Shown piece after piece: positions 17,468-28,166 of a DNA stretch of 53,382 nt. The stretch covers positions 1 to 53,382 of the forward strand of contig CAITHK010000013.1 in assembly GCA_903892175.1 (NCBI GenBank). Reading direction: 5' to 3'. The translations under genes and the position numbers were made by a program. Under the pieces are notes generated by a model. That model was not told the origin of the DNA. It made no database searches and was given only the letters and a program-made list of their open reading frames with translations. The stretch's first letter is position 1, and each line of letters starts with the position of its first letter. This DNA is from an uncultured Burkholderiales bacterium (GTDB lineage Bacteria; Pseudomonadota; Gammaproteobacteria; Burkholderiales; Burkholderiaceae_C).

Positions 17468-18909
17468 CCGACAGCACCGCACGATCTGCCCTGCCTCAGC
17501 GGCGCACGCTGCTGAAAGCTGGCGCCCTGTCTCTGTGGTTGGGACAAGCTGACATCGCTTGGGGCGCCACCATCGTCGCGGTGCGGGTATGGCCAGCGGC
17601 AGACTACACGCGGGTGACGATTGAAAGCGACACTGCCCTCAAAACCGTGCCTTTGTTTGTGGCCAACCCACCGCGCTTGGCGGTGGACATTGAGGGCATT
17701 GAACTCAACCCCGCGCTGCGCGACTTGGTGGGCAAGGTGCGCTCGGACGACCCCTTCATCACCGGGGTGCGGGTGGGCCAGTACACGCCCAACACGGTGC
17801 GCTTGGTGCTCGACCTGCGCCAGATGGTGCAACCCCAAGTGTTCAACCTCGCGCCGGTGCAAGCGGGCAATGCACGCTACCAACACCGCTTGGTGCTCGA
17901 CCTCTACCCCACCCTGGTGGCCGACCCGCTGGAGGCCTTGATTGCCGAGCGTTTGAAGGGCGGCAACAGCAACCCCGGACTTGCCAACGCACCGTCCATG
18001 ACCGCGCTGCCACCGCCCCCCTCGGGGGCCAAGCTCAGCAGCTCACCCGATCCGATGGCCGATTTGCTGGCCACGCAAAAACGCCAACCCAGCGCGCTAC
18101 CGCCTACGCCGCCGGCCGTGGTGGCGCCACCCATCACCTTGGCAGCCTCGACGGCACAAGAAGCTGACCAGGAAGAGCGTTACATCATTGTGGCGCTCGA
18201 CCCAGGACACGGCGGCGAAGATCCGGGCGCCATTGGCCCGCGTGGCACCAAAGAAAAAGATGTGGTGTTGCAAATTGCGCACCGCATGCGGGATCGCATC
18301 AATGCCACGCAAATCAAAACCCGCCACGGCACGCTGCCCATGCGCGCCTTTTTGACCCGTGACGCCGATTTCTTTGTGCCCTTGCACGTGCGGGTGGACA
18401 AAGCGCGGCGCGTGCAAGCCGACTTGTTCATCAGCCTGCATGCCGATGCCTTCCTCACGCCCGATGCACGCGGCGCCAGCGTGTTTGCGCTCAGCCAGGG
18501 CGCCGCCTCCAGCGCCGCCGCGCGTTGGATGGCGGTGCAAGAAAACCGTGCCGATCAAGTCGGCGGCTTGAACCTGAAGGTACAAGACGCCACGGTGCAG
18601 CGCGCACTGCTGGACATGAGCACAACCGCCCAAATCAACGACAGCCTGAAAATTGGCAGCGAGATGCTGGGGCAAATCCGGCGCATCGGCAAACTGCACA
18701 AACCTCAGGTCGAACAGGCCGGGTTTGCGGTGCTCAAAGCGCCGGATATTCCCAGTGTGTTGGTCGAGACCGCCTTCATCAGCAACCCCGATGAGGAAAT
18801 CCGCCTCAACAGCGAGCGCTACCAAAACGAATTGGCCGATGCGCTGATGCGCAGCATCGAGCGTTACTTCGCGCGCAACCCGCCCCTGGCCCGCACGCGC
18901 AACACCTGA
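17464..18909 (+). CDS. amiC: N-acetylmuramoyl-L-alanine amidase (AmiC-like, AMIN domain + Amidase_3)
   Basis: AMIN-like N-terminal region, then IIVALDPGHGGEDPGAIGPRGTKEKDVVLQIA ... FISLHADAF ... PSVLVETAFISNPDEE. Confidence 0.93.
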   Translation: MTDSTARSALPQRRTLLKAGALSLWLGQADIAWGATIVAVRVWPAADYTRVTIESDTALKTVPLFVANPPRLAVDIEGIELNPALRDLVGKVRSDDPFITGVRVGQYTPNTVRLVLDLRQMVQPQVFNLAPVQAGNARYQHRLVLDLYPTLVADPLEALIAERLKGGNSNPGLANAPSMTALPPPPSGAKLSSSPDPMADLLATQKRQPSALPPTPPAVVAPPITLAASTAQEADQEERYIIVALDPGHGGEDPGAIGPRGTKEKDVVLQIAHRMRDRINATQIKTRHGTLPMRAFLTRDADFFVPLHVRVDKARRVQADLFISLHADAFLTPDARGASVFALSQGAASSAAARWMAVQENRADQVGGLNLKVQDATVQRALLDMSTTAQINDSLKIGSEMLGQIRRIGKLHKPQVEQAGFAVLKAPDIPSVLVETAFISNPDEEIRLNSERYQNELADALMRSIERYFARNPPLARTRNT

Positions 18910-18917
18910 AGGCACAC

Positions 18918-20072
18918 ATGACCCTGTCTTTGCATCCCCCCAAGGCCTACCTCAACCATGCTGGCGCTTCATTGATGCCCACGACCGTGCGCCAAGCCAT
19001 GCTGGACCACTTGACGCGCGAATCGGTCCTCGGCGGCTACAACGCCGCGGATGCCATGGCGTCTGAACTGGACGCGGTGTACCGCTGTGCCGCGCAACTG
19101 TTGGGATGTGACACCGACGAGATCGCGCTGCCCACGGGCAACGCCAGTGGTTGGCGTGAGGTGTTGGGCTGCATGGACTTTGGCCCTGGCGATCGACTGT
19201 TGGTGGCGCGCAGCGAATGGGGGGGCAACTACGCCGCCCTGACCCACATCGCGCAACGCACCGGAGCGCGCGTTGAAATGATTCCATGCACGGCCGACGG
19301 CACTTTGTGTTTGTCGCATTTGGCGCAAATGATCGATGCACGTGTGCGTTTGATCTCGCTCACCTGGTTGCCGGCCAACGGTGGTTTGATTCAACCCGCA
19401 CAACAAGTTGGCGCTTTGGCTCGCGCCGCAGGAGTGCCCTTTGTGCTGGACGCCGCACAAGCGCTCGGGCAACTGCCCGTGGATGTGCGTCAACTGGGCT
19501 GCGATGTGCTCACAGCCCCTGGACGCAAATGGTTGCGAGGGCCACGTGGCACGGGTCTGCTGTACGTACGGCGCGACTTCATGCCTCAACTCAAGCCCCG
19601 CACCGTTGACCAGTTCACGGCCCCTTACCGAGACGGGGCCTACCACCTGCGGGCAGACGCCAAACGGTTCGAAACCTCCGAGGCCTGCATGGCCGCGCGC
19701 CTGGGGCTGGGCGTGGCCATTCGTCATACCCTGAACCTGGGCGTGGAGACCATTCAAGCCAAGGTGCGAGAACGCGCCGAACGCATCCGTCACGCTTTGT
19801 CAGCGATAGAAGGGGTGCAGTTGCAAGACATTGGCACCGAACGCTCGGCCTTGGTGGCTTTCACCGTGGACGGCCTGCCCGCCAGCACGGTGCGCGCGCA
19901 GCTCATGGCCCAAGGTGTGGACGTGGCCGTGAATGGCTTGTCGTTCACGCCACTGGACATGGCGGCCCGGGGTTTGACTGACGTGCTGCGTGCGTCCCCA
20001 CACACCGACACCCGTGATGAAGAAATTCAAGCGCTGGTCTCTGCCTTGACACACCTGATCCACCTTCACTGA
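18918..20072 (+). CDS. Class V aminotransferase family protein
   Basis: YLNHAGASLMP..., VPFVLDAAQALGQLPVDVRQLGCDVLTAPGRKWLRGPRGTGLLYV. Confidence 0.9.
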   Translation: MTLSLHPPKAYLNHAGASLMPTTVRQAMLDHLTRESVLGGYNAADAMASELDAVYRCAAQLLGCDTDEIALPTGNASGWREVLGCMDFGPGDRLLVARSEWGGNYAALTHIAQRTGARVEMIPCTADGTLCLSHLAQMIDARVRLISLTWLPANGGLIQPAQQVGALARAAGVPFVLDAAQALGQLPVDVRQLGCDVLTAPGRKWLRGPRGTGLLYVRRDFMPQLKPRTVDQFTAPYRDGAYHLRADAKRFETSEACMAARLGLGVAIRHTLNLGVETIQAKVRERAERIRHALSAIEGVQLQDIGTERSALVAFTVDGLPASTVRAQLMAQGVDVAVNGLSFTPLDMAARGLTDVLRASPHTDTRDEEIQALVSALTHLIHLH

Positions 20073-20075
20073 CCG

Positions 20076-20336
20076 ATGACCGACCACACCAACGCCCCTG
20101 CCCCTCAAGCCCGCAACCCGCTGCACGGCATGACTTTGGAAAAAATCATCTTGGCCCTTGAAGCGCACTATGGCTGGCAGGGCTTGGGCGAACGGATATC
20201 GGTGCGTTGCTTCACGCACGACCCCAGCGTGGCGTCGAGCCTGAAGTTTTTGCGCAAAACACCCTGGGCGCGTGACAAGGTGGAGAGCCTGTACCTGTTC
20301 ATGCTGCGCGATGTGCGCCGCAGCCAGGCAGACTGA
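20076..20336 (+). CDS. VF530/DUF2132-family small DNA-binding protein
   Basis: [61 protein letters not shown]. Confidence 0.88.
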   Translation: MTDHTNAPAPQARNPLHGMTLEKIILALEAHYGWQGLGERISVRCFTHDPSVASSLKFLRKTPWARDKVESLYLFMLRDVRRSQAD

Positions 20337-20342
20337 AATCCG

Positions 20343-20999
20343 TCATGGCGTGGCGCTGCTGCGCGAGGCCTTCCATGAACCGAACAAGGCCAAGGCACTG
20401 GGAATGAGGATCAAGGCCCAGATGATTTTTTCCAAGTTGCCTTTGACCCACGGGATGTTGCCAAAAAAGTAGCCCGCGCTGACGATGCCCCCCACCCACA
20501 GCGCACCACCCGTGACGTCAAAAAAGGTGAACTTGCGTCGGGTCATCTGTGCCACACCGGCCACAAAGGGTGCAAAGGTGCGCACAAAAGGCATGAAGCG
20601 GGCCGCCACCAGGGTGATGCCGCCATAGCGCTCATAAAACGCATGGGCTTGGTCAAAAGCGCGGCGGTTGAAAAAACGCGAGTCCTCCCAAGCAAACACT
20701 TTGGGGCCAAAAAATCGCCCGATGGTGTAGTTGGTTTGGTTGCCTGCGACCGCCGCCACCCACAACAGCGCCACCGACAAGCCATAGTCCATCAAACCCA
20801 CACCACACATGGCGCCGACCACAAACAGCAAGGAGTCGCCAGGCAAAAACGGCATCACGACCAAGCCGGTCTCGACAAAGATGATGAGAAACAGCAAGGC
20901 ATAGACCCACACGCCATAGGCCTGGACAAAGCCCTCGATGTAGCGGTCGATGTGAAGGATGAAGTCGAGCATGAAGGTGAGGAGGTCCATGTCGGCCAT
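20343..20999 (-). CDS. DedA-family membrane protein
   Basis: FVETGLVVMPFLPGDSLLFVVGAM, GNQTNYTIGRFFGPK, ARFMPFVRTFAPFVAGVAQM. Confidence 0.93.
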   Translation of the reverse strand: MADMDLLTFMLDFILHIDRYIEGFVQAYGVWVYALLFLIIFVETGLVVMPFLPGDSLLFVVGAMCGVGLMDYGLSVALLWVAAVAGNQTNYTIGRFFGPKVFAWEDSRFFNRRAFDQAHAFYERYGGITLVAARFMPFVRTFAPFVAGVAQMTRRKFTFFDVTGGALWVGGIVSAGYFFGNIPWVKGNLEKIIWALILIPSALALFGSWKASRSSATP

Positions 21000-21022
21000 T
21001 ATCCCTGGCCTAAAATCATCCG

Positions 21023-22888
21023 GTGCACCCTAGTCAACAACCCTCCCGCCCGATTCGCGAACTTCCCGATGAACTGATCAGCCAAATTGCGGCAGGCGAG
21101 GTGGTGGAGCGTCCCGCATCGGTGGTGCGCGAGTTGGTCGACAACGCACTGGACGCGGGCGCCAGCCACATCACCTTGCGCCTGCTGGCCGGTGGCGTGC
21201 GTTTGATCAGCGTGGAAGACAACGGCGTGGGCATTCCCGCTGCCGAGTTACCCATTGCCCTGAAACGCCACGCCACCAGCAAAATCGACAGCCTGCACGA
21301 GCTGGAATCGGTGGGCACCATGGGGTTTCGCGGCGAAGCGCTGGCGGCCATTCACTCGGTGTCTGAACTCTCGCTGCTGTCTCGCACCGCCGCGCAAGAC
21401 AGCGCCATGCTGCTGGACGGCCGCAGCGGTGAGTTGCAACCCGTCGCCCGGGCCCAAGGCACCACGGTGGAAGTGAAAGAGCTGTTCTACAGCACGCCGG
21501 CACGGCGCAAGTTTTTAAAGACCGACAACACCGAGCTGGCGCACTGCGTAGAGGCTGTGCGCCGCCACGCATTGACGCGCCCCGAGGTGGGCTTTGCCAT
21601 TTGGCACGAAGGCAAGTTGGTGGAGCAGTGGCGCGCGCAGCAAGGCGACGGCGCGCTGGACCGCCGCTTGGCCGATGTGCTGGGCGACGACTTTGTGCGG
21701 GATTCGGTGCCGGTGCATTACCAAAGCGGCCACCTCACGGTGGTCGGTCGGGCTGGCATTCCAGACGCAGCACGGGCCCGCTCGGACCACCAGTACGCCT
21801 ATGTCAATGGCCGCTTTGTGCGCGACAAGGTGATGAGCCATGCGGCGCGCAGCGCTTACGAAGATGTCTTGCATGGCCAACGTCAACCGGTCTATGCGCT
21901 GTATCTGGAGATTGAACCGACGCGTGTGGACGTGAACGTGCACCCGACCAAGATTGAAGTGCGTTTTCGCGATGGGCGTGAAGTCCACCAAGCGATCCGC
22001 CACGCGGTTGAAAACGCGCTGGCCATTCCGCGCGCCACACGGCTGGGCGATGCCATGCCTGAGCAGACACCGAATGCATCGGCTCTGCCGCTGGACGCAC
22101 CCGCGACCGCACCTGTGCTGCGTCCCTCAGCGCCCAATTGGCCTCAGGCCAACTGGCAGCAAGCCGCCATGCCTTTGAGCGGCAACCGCATCAGCGATGT
22201 GGGCCAACTTTGGCAGCCCAGCGTGCGACCACAGCCGATGGCACAAGAAGACACATCCGCCTTTGCTGTCACACCCACCCACCCAAGCCACTTGCCCGAA
22301 GGCGACTGGCCGCTGGGCCGGGCGCTGGCGCAACTGCACGGCATTTACATCTTGGCCGAGAACACGCAAGGCTTGGTGCTGGTCGACATGCACGCAGCAC
22401 ACGAGCGCATCGTCTACGAGCAGCTCAAGCAACAAATGGACGTGCAAGCCATGGCCAGCCAACCGCTGTTGATTCCGGCCACCTTCACCGCCACAGCCCA
22501 AGAAGTGGCCACCGCAGAGGCCTGCGCCGAAGCCCTGCTGGCGCTGGGCATGGAGGTGTCAGCCCTGTCGGTCAAGACCTTGGCCGTGCGTGCGGTGCCC
22601 ACCAGCTTGGCCCAAGGCGACGCAGTGGCCTTGGCGCGCAGCGTGTTGGCCGAGTTGTCCCAGCACGACGCCAGCACGGTGGTGCAACGGGCCCGCAACG
22701 AACTGCTGGCCACCATGGCCTGCCACGGGGCTGTGCGCGCCAACCGACGCTTGACCCTCGACGAGATGAACGGCTTGCTGCGCCAAATGGAAGTGACCGA
22801 ACGCTCCGACCAGTGCAACCATGGCCGCCCCACTTGGCGACAGCTGAGCGTGCGCGAACTCGATGCGCTGTTCATGCGCGGGCGCTGA
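21023..22888 (+). CDS. mutL: DNA mismatch repair protein MutL
   Basis: [37 protein letters not shown]..., [25 protein letters not shown] start. Confidence 0.97.
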   Translation: MHPSQQPSRPIRELPDELISQIAAGEVVERPASVVRELVDNALDAGASHITLRLLAGGVRLISVEDNGVGIPAAELPIALKRHATSKIDSLHELESVGTMGFRGEALAAIHSVSELSLLSRTAAQDSAMLLDGRSGELQPVARAQGTTVEVKELFYSTPARRKFLKTDNTELAHCVEAVRRHALTRPEVGFAIWHEGKLVEQWRAQQGDGALDRRLADVLGDDFVRDSVPVHYQSGHLTVVGRAGIPDAARARSDHQYAYVNGRFVRDKVMSHAARSAYEDVLHGQRQPVYALYLEIEPTRVDVNVHPTKIEVRFRDGREVHQAIRHAVENALAIPRATRLGDAMPEQTPNASALPLDAPATAPVLRPSAPNWPQANWQQAAMPLSGNRISDVGQLWQPSVRPQPMAQEDTSAFAVTPTHPSHLPEGDWPLGRALAQLHGIYILAENTQGLVLVDMHAAHERIVYEQLKQQMDVQAMASQPLLIPATFTATAQEVATAEACAEALLALGMEVSALSVKTLAVRAVPTSLAQGDAVALARSVLAELSQHDASTVVQRARNELLATMACHGAVRANRRLTLDEMNGLLRQMEVTERSDQCNHGRPTWRQLSVRELDALFMRGR

Positions 22889-23874
22889 TGACAGCGCGCG
22901 CCGTCCAACTCGATGCCTTGGCCTTGGTGGGCCCCACCGCCAGCGGTAAAACCGCAGCTGCATTGGCCATTGCCGCGCGCTGGCCCGTCGAGATCATCAG
23001 CATGGACTCGGCCTTGGTTTACCGCGGCATGGACATTGGCACCGCCAAGCCCACTGCCGCCGAGCTGGCCCAGGTGCCACACCATCTGATCGACATCCGT
23101 GACCCCACACAGGCCTACAGCGCGGCCGAGTTTGCACGGGATGCCAAAACCTTGATGGCCGACATACGCCAGCGTGGCCGCCTGCCCTTGGTGGTGGGCG
23201 GCACCCTGCTCTACCTCAAGGCGTTGCGCGAGGGCTTGGACGATTTGCCCACGGCCCAGCCTGCGCTGCGTGCAGAGATCGAGGCACAGGCTGCGCGCGA
23301 GGGCTGGCCCGCCTTGCATTCAGCACTCGCACAGGTCGACCCGATCACAGCCCAGCGTTTACCGCCGCATGACGCCCAACGCATTTCGCGTGCGCTGGAA
23401 GTGTGGCAAGTCAGTGGCAAGCCCTTGTCGCAGTGGTTCAGCGAAGCCGAGGCGCAACGCAACACACCCTGCGCGCTGAACATGCCTGTGCTGTCGCTTG
23501 AGCCGCTCGAGCGAGCCTGGCTGCATGCGCGCATTGGCCAGCGCTTTGACGCCATGCTGGCAGCGGGCTTGGTCGATGAAGTGAGCGCCTTGCGGCAACA
23601 ACCCGGGCTGCATGCCGATTTACCCAGCATGCGCTGCGTGGGCTATCGCCAAGCCTGGGAGATGCTGGACCAAGCCCAGGCGCGCCAGCTGGCGCCAGAC
23701 AGCTTGCTGCCCGTGTTGCGCGAGCTGGGCTGTGCTGCCACACGCCAATTGGCCAAGCGGCAGCTGACTTGGCTGCGCAGCATGGACGATCGGGTGGTGT
23801 TGGCCTGTGATGCCGCCGATGCCTTGGCGCAAACGGTTCAGGCCGCACAAGGCTTTATTGCAGCGGACCTTTGA
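22888..23874 (+). CDS. miaA: tRNA dimethylallyltransferase
   Basis: [64 protein letters not shown] overlap with the mutL stop. Confidence 0.97.
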   Translation: MTARAVQLDALALVGPTASGKTAAALAIAARWPVEIISMDSALVYRGMDIGTAKPTAAELAQVPHHLIDIRDPTQAYSAAEFARDAKTLMADIRQRGRLPLVVGGTLLYLKALREGLDDLPTAQPALRAEIEAQAAREGWPALHSALAQVDPITAQRLPPHDAQRISRALEVWQVSGKPLSQWFSEAEAQRNTPCALNMPVLSLEPLERAWLHARIGQRFDAMLAAGLVDEVSALRQQPGLHADLPSMRCVGYRQAWEMLDQAQARQLAPDSLLPVLRELGCAATRQLAKRQLTWLRSMDDRVVLACDAADALAQTVQAAQGFIAADL

Positions 23875-24391
23875 GGGCGTCGGGCATCGGCAAAGGCATG
23901 ACCTGGATGCCTTCGTCCAACAAGGCCTCGGTTTCTTGTGGCGTGGCGTGACCGCGGATGTTGCGCTGCTCGCTCTCGCCGTAGTGCATCTTGCGCGCTT
24001 CCTCAGAAAATTGTGTGCCCACGTCTTCGGTGTTGGCCACCACGTGGCGAACCATCTGCATCCACGCGGCTTGCAGCTGCGCTGGGGCCATGCTGGCCAC
24101 CTCTTGCGGGCTGAGGGTGGCGGGGACAGCAGAAGGCGCACTGGGCACCACCGCGTGCTGTTGCTGATCGCTCGTGTCTGAGTTGGCGCTTGGGGTACTG
24201 CGCAGCTCAGGCTCCCCACGGGCGCTGCTCAAGTTCAAGCGGGGGGCGCTGAGCATTTTGGTGATGCTGGCATCGCCGCACATCGGGCAAGTCACCAAGC
24301 CCCGCGCGAGTTGACTTTGGAAGTCGTCTTCCGACGCAAACCAGCCTTCAAAGCTGTGCTGGTGGGTGCAGTGCAAATCGAGAACCTTCAT
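23855..24391 (-). CDS. DUF1178-family protein
   Basis: [53 protein letters not shown]. Confidence 0.9.
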   Translation of the reverse strand: MKVLDLHCTHQHSFEGWFASEDDFQSQLARGLVTCPMCGDASITKMLSAPRLNLSSARGEPELRSTPSANSDTSDQQQHAVVPSAPSAVPATLSPQEVASMAPAQLQAAWMQMVRHVVANTEDVGTQFSEEARKMHYGESEQRNIRGHATPQETEALLDEGIQVMPLPMPDALKGPLQ

Positions 24392-24398
24392 GGATCGA

Positions 24399-25037
24399 TT
24401 ATCCCGCAGCGGGGTGCTGGGGCACTGCTTGCCACGTCAAAGGCCATGCGCCGCTGAGGTGGTTTTGCAGCCAGAGCAAACCGGTCAGTGTTTTGGCATC
24501 GGTCAATTGCCCATCGCGCGACCAAGCCAGCAATTCGTCCAAGCTGGCGGTGAACACGTCCAAAAATTCGCCGTGGTCGAGCTCACGCTCACCCAAACTC
24601 AAGCCGCGGGCAAACCAAATGTCAATGAACTCGGTCGAGTAGCTGATCACCGGATGCAGCACGCCCGCATGGGCCCACTCGGTGGCGCTGTAGCCCGTCT
24701 CTTCCAGCAGCTCTCGCTGGGCGCACGCCAAGCGGTCTTCGCCTGCATCGAGCTTGCCCGCCGGAAACTCCACCATCACCCGCTGCATCGGGTAACGGTA
24801 TTGGCGCTCCATCACCAATCGCCCGTCGTCGAGCATGGCCATCACCATCACCGCGCCGGGATGGATCACGTACTCGCGGGTTGCCACATCACCACTGGGC
24901 AAGCGCACCTGGTCGCGAAAGGCGTGCAAAAAATGACCTTTGAAGACCTCGGCTTGGTGCAAGGTGTGCTCAACCAAGTGTTGGTCTTGCGGCGCGAGAG
25001 GAGCCTGAGCGGCAAATGCCTTGTGCACAAATGTCAT
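24399..25037 (-). CDS. NUDIX hydrolase (ADP-ribose pyrophosphatase-like)
   Basis: EFPAGKLDAGEDRLACAQRELLEETGYSA NUDIX box. Confidence 0.93.
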   Translation of the reverse strand: MTFVHKAFAAQAPLAPQDQHLVEHTLHQAEVFKGHFLHAFRDQVRLPSGDVATREYVIHPGAVMVMAMLDDGRLVMERQYRYPMQRVMVEFPAGKLDAGEDRLACAQRELLEETGYSATEWAHAGVLHPVISYSTEFIDIWFARGLSLGERELDHGEFLDVFTASLDELLAWSRDGQLTDAKTLTGLLWLQNHLSGAWPLTWQAVPQHPAAG

Positions 25038-25115
25038 GTATTTTTCCAGTCAAACCATGGGGCCCATTGTGGCGGCACTCAGATCTGGCGCGCGCAAATA
25101 GAGCCCCTGAAATAG

Positions 25116-25140
25116 CAAAAAGCCAGCACGTGGCTGGCTT
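25116..25140 (-). terminator. Rho-independent terminator at the 3' end of the nuo operon
   Basis: AGCCAGC-ACGT-GGCTGGCT stem with an A tract on the plus strand (T tract on the minus strand). Confidence 0.75.
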
Positions 25141-25171
25141 GTGCGAAGGCGTTGACGCACCAGTCTGCGGC

Positions 25172-26662
25172 TCAGGTACCCAAAGTTGACACGATGGCAC
25201 GGGCGCACAGCGCCATCAAGCCACCAGGCAGCAAACCCAACACCAGAAGCAAGCCGCTGTTGATCAGCAACACCAGGCGCACGTCGACGCTGGCGGAGAC
25301 GGTGCTGGCGGTGATGGGTGAGTCAAAGTACATGACCTTGACCACGCGCAAATAGTAAAAAGCAGCGAGCAAGGACATCATCACGGCAAACACGGCCAAG
25401 GCCAAGCCGCCGCTTTGACCCGAGGTGACCAAGGCCTGCAAAACCGACAGTTTGCCGGCAAAGCCCACCATAGGAGGCACACCCGCGAGAGAGAACATGC
25501 ACAAAGCCATGACGCCAGCGTAAAGCGGACTGCGCTGGTTCAAGCCAGCAAAGTCTGCGATTTCTTCGCTCTCAAAGCCTTCTCGCGCCAACAGCATGAT
25601 GATGCCGAACACCGCCAAGGTGGTGAGCACGTACGTGACCACGTAGAACATGGCAGAACTGTAGGCATTGGCCGCTGCAGCGGTGCTGCCATTGACCACA
25701 CCAGAGAGCAAGCCAATCAACACAAATCCCATTTGAGAGATGGTGGAAAAGGCGATCATGCGCTTGAGGTTGGTTTGCGCAATGCCCGCCAAATTGCCAA
25801 TCAGCAAGGACGCCACCGACAAGACCATGAGCATTTGCTGCCAGTCAATGGCCAGTGGCAACAGACCTTCCACCAGCAAACGCATGGTCATGGCAAACGC
25901 AGCCAACTTGTGGGCGCCACCGATCATCAAGGTCACCACAGTCGGCGCGCCTTGGTACACGTCAGGCACCCACATGTGGAAAGGCACCACACCAAACTTA
26001 AAGCCCAAGCCACACACCACAAACACCAGACCCAAGACCAGCACTTGGTGGTTGATGCGTCCGGTGGAGACCGCCTTGAACACCATCGTGATGTCCAGTG
26101 AACCCGTGGCGCCATACAACATGGACATGCCATAGAGTAAGAAGCCGCTGCCCAGGGCACCCAACACAAAGTATTTCATGGCAGCCTCTGAGGCCGTGCC
26201 GCTGTCGCGGCGCAGCGCCACCAAGGCGTAGCTGGACAAGGCCAACAATTCCACCCCAAGGTAGAGCACCAAGAAGTTGTTGCCTGAGATCATGACGTAC
26301 ATGCCCAGCAAGGCGAACAAGCCCAGGGTGAACAACTCGCCACCGGTTTGAAGCATGTCGCGGTCGCCCGCGTAGGGTCGGCCATAGACCAAGGTCACCA
26401 GCACAGCCAAGGTAGAGAAACACTTCAACCAGTTGCCCATGGGGTCTGACACCACCATGTTGCCAAAGCTGTAAACGGTGCCGCCCGCACTGGCATCGAG
26501 TGCTTGCAGCACGGCGACCAAAGACAAGGTCATCAACGACAAGGTGTAGGTGGACTGGCGGCGCGGTGACTTATCGAACAAATCCAACATCGCAATCACG
26601 ATGGTCATCACCAACAGAATCAGCTCAGGCAACAACGCAGCAATGTTCAGTTTTTCAATCAT
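25172..26662 (-). CDS. nuoN: NADH-quinone oxidoreductase subunit N
   Basis: Antiporter-like subunit; last gene of a nuoA-N operon. Confidence 0.96.
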   Translation of the reverse strand: MIEKLNIAALLPELILLVMTIVIAMLDLFDKSPRRQSTYTLSLMTLSLVAVLQALDASAGGTVYSFGNMVVSDPMGNWLKCFSTLAVLVTLVYGRPYAGDRDMLQTGGELFTLGLFALLGMYVMISGNNFLVLYLGVELLALSSYALVALRRDSGTASEAAMKYFVLGALGSGFLLYGMSMLYGATGSLDITMVFKAVSTGRINHQVLVLGLVFVVCGLGFKFGVVPFHMWVPDVYQGAPTVVTLMIGGAHKLAAFAMTMRLLVEGLLPLAIDWQQMLMVLSVASLLIGNLAGIAQTNLKRMIAFSTISQMGFVLIGLLSGVVNGSTAAAANAYSSAMFYVVTYVLTTLAVFGIIMLLAREGFESEEIADFAGLNQRSPLYAGVMALCMFSLAGVPPMVGFAGKLSVLQALVTSGQSGGLALAVFAVMMSLLAAFYYLRVVKVMYFDSPITASTVSASVDVRLVLLINSGLLLVLGLLPGGLMALCARAIVSTLGT

Positions 26663-26675
26663 TTTTCATCCCTCT

Positions 26676-28154
26676 TTATTGGGGCAACTTGGACAGCGCG
26701 ACATGCTTGAGCAAATCAGCCACCGAGGTGTCCATCACGTCCGTGAAGGGTTTCGGAAACAAGCCCATGGCCAACACCGCAATGGCCAACAAAGCCAGCA
26801 TCAAAAATTCGCGGCTGTTGATGTCGGTGAGTTCTCTCACATGGTCATTGGCGATGGGCCCCAGGTAGACGCGTTTGACCATCCACAAGGTGTAGGCTGC
26901 GCCAAAAATCAGTGCTGACGCAGCGGCAGCACCTATCCAGAAGTTGTATTGGATGGCACCCAAGATGACCATCCACTCACCGACAAACCCGGCCGTGCCC
27001 GGCAAGCCGCAGTTGGCCATGGCAAACAACAACGCAAAGGCGGCGAACTTGGGCATGGTGTTGACCACGCCACCGTAGCTGGCGATTTCACGCGAGTGCA
27101 TGCGGTCGTACAAGACGCCAATGGACAAGAACATGGCACCCGACACAAAACCGTGGGCAATCATTTGCACCAAGGCACCGGAGACACCGATGTCGTTGAA
27201 GATGAAAAAGCCCAAGGTCACAAAGCCCATGTGGGCGACCGATGAGTAAGCCACTAGCTTTTTCATGTCTTCTTGCACCATGGCCACCAAGCCCACATAG
27301 ACCACAGCGACCAACGACAAGGCAATCATGAGCCAAGCAAATTCACGCGCAGCGTCGGGGGCAATGGGTAAGGAAAAGCGCAAGAAACCATAAGCACCCA
27401 ACTTGAGCATGATGGCGGCCAGCACGGCCGATCCGCCCGTGGGCGCCTCGACGTGCACGTCGGGCAACCAGGTATGCACCGGCCACATGGGCACCTTCAC
27501 CGCAAAGGCAGCGAAGAACGCGAAAAACAACAAGGTTTGCGCGTTGCCAGGCAAGGGGAGCTTGTGCCAAGTGGCCAAGTCAAAACTTCCACCCGATTGG
27601 GTGTACAGGTAGATCAAGGCGATCAACATCAGCAAAGAGCCGAGCAAGGTGTAGAGGAAGAACTTGAAGGCCGCGTAAATCTTGTTCGGACCACCCCAGA
27701 TGCCGATGATCAGGTACATCGGAATCAGCGTGGCTTCGAAGAACACATAAAACAGCATGCCGTCGATGGCACTGAAGACGCCAATCATCAAGCCGCTCAA
27801 GATCAGGAACGCGCCCATGTATTGGTTGACGCGCTCGGTGATGACCTCCCAGCCAGCAATCACCACAATGACGGTGATGAAGGCTGTCAGCAACACGAAC
27901 CAAAGCGACAAGCCGTCGAGCCCTAGGTGATAGAACACATTGAAGCGTTCAATCCAAGACGCTTTTTCCACAAACTGCATGGCCGAGGTACCCAGCTCAA
28001 AGCGGCTGTACAAAGGCACGGTGACGGCCAGACTGACCAAGGAGCCCATCAAGGCAATCCAACGCACGACTTTGGCGTGTTGGTCATTCCCGAAGGCCAA
28101 CAAGACCACGCCGAAAAAAATTGGCGTCCAAATGGCAAGGCTCAACAAACCCAT
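26676..28154 (-). CDS. nuoM: NADH-quinone oxidoreductase subunit M
   Basis: LGLDGLSLWFVLLTAFITV, FFEATLIPMYLIIGIWGG, KVPMWPVHTWLPDVHVEAPTGGSAVLAAIMLKLGAYGFLRF. Confidence 0.97.
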   Translation of the reverse strand: MGLLSLAIWTPIFFGVVLLAFGNDQHAKVVRWIALMGSLVSLAVTVPLYSRFELGTSAMQFVEKASWIERFNVFYHLGLDGLSLWFVLLTAFITVIVVIAGWEVITERVNQYMGAFLILSGLMIGVFSAIDGMLFYVFFEATLIPMYLIIGIWGGPNKIYAAFKFFLYTLLGSLLMLIALIYLYTQSGGSFDLATWHKLPLPGNAQTLLFFAFFAAFAVKVPMWPVHTWLPDVHVEAPTGGSAVLAAIMLKLGAYGFLRFSLPIAPDAAREFAWLMIALSLVAVVYVGLVAMVQEDMKKLVAYSSVAHMGFVTLGFFIFNDIGVSGALVQMIAHGFVSGAMFLSIGVLYDRMHSREIASYGGVVNTMPKFAAFALLFAMANCGLPGTAGFVGEWMVILGAIQYNFWIGAAAASALIFGAAYTLWMVKRVYLGPIANDHVRELTDINSREFLMLALLAIAVLAMGLFPKPFTDVMDTSVADLLKHVALSKLPQ

Positions 28155-28166
28155 TTCTTATTCTCC

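Noticed and set aside
22138-22887. N-terminal 250 residues of the 578-aa ORF ending at miaA
   Set aside because: Read-through of the MiaA frame into mutL; real MiaA starts at 22888 ([22 protein letters not shown]).
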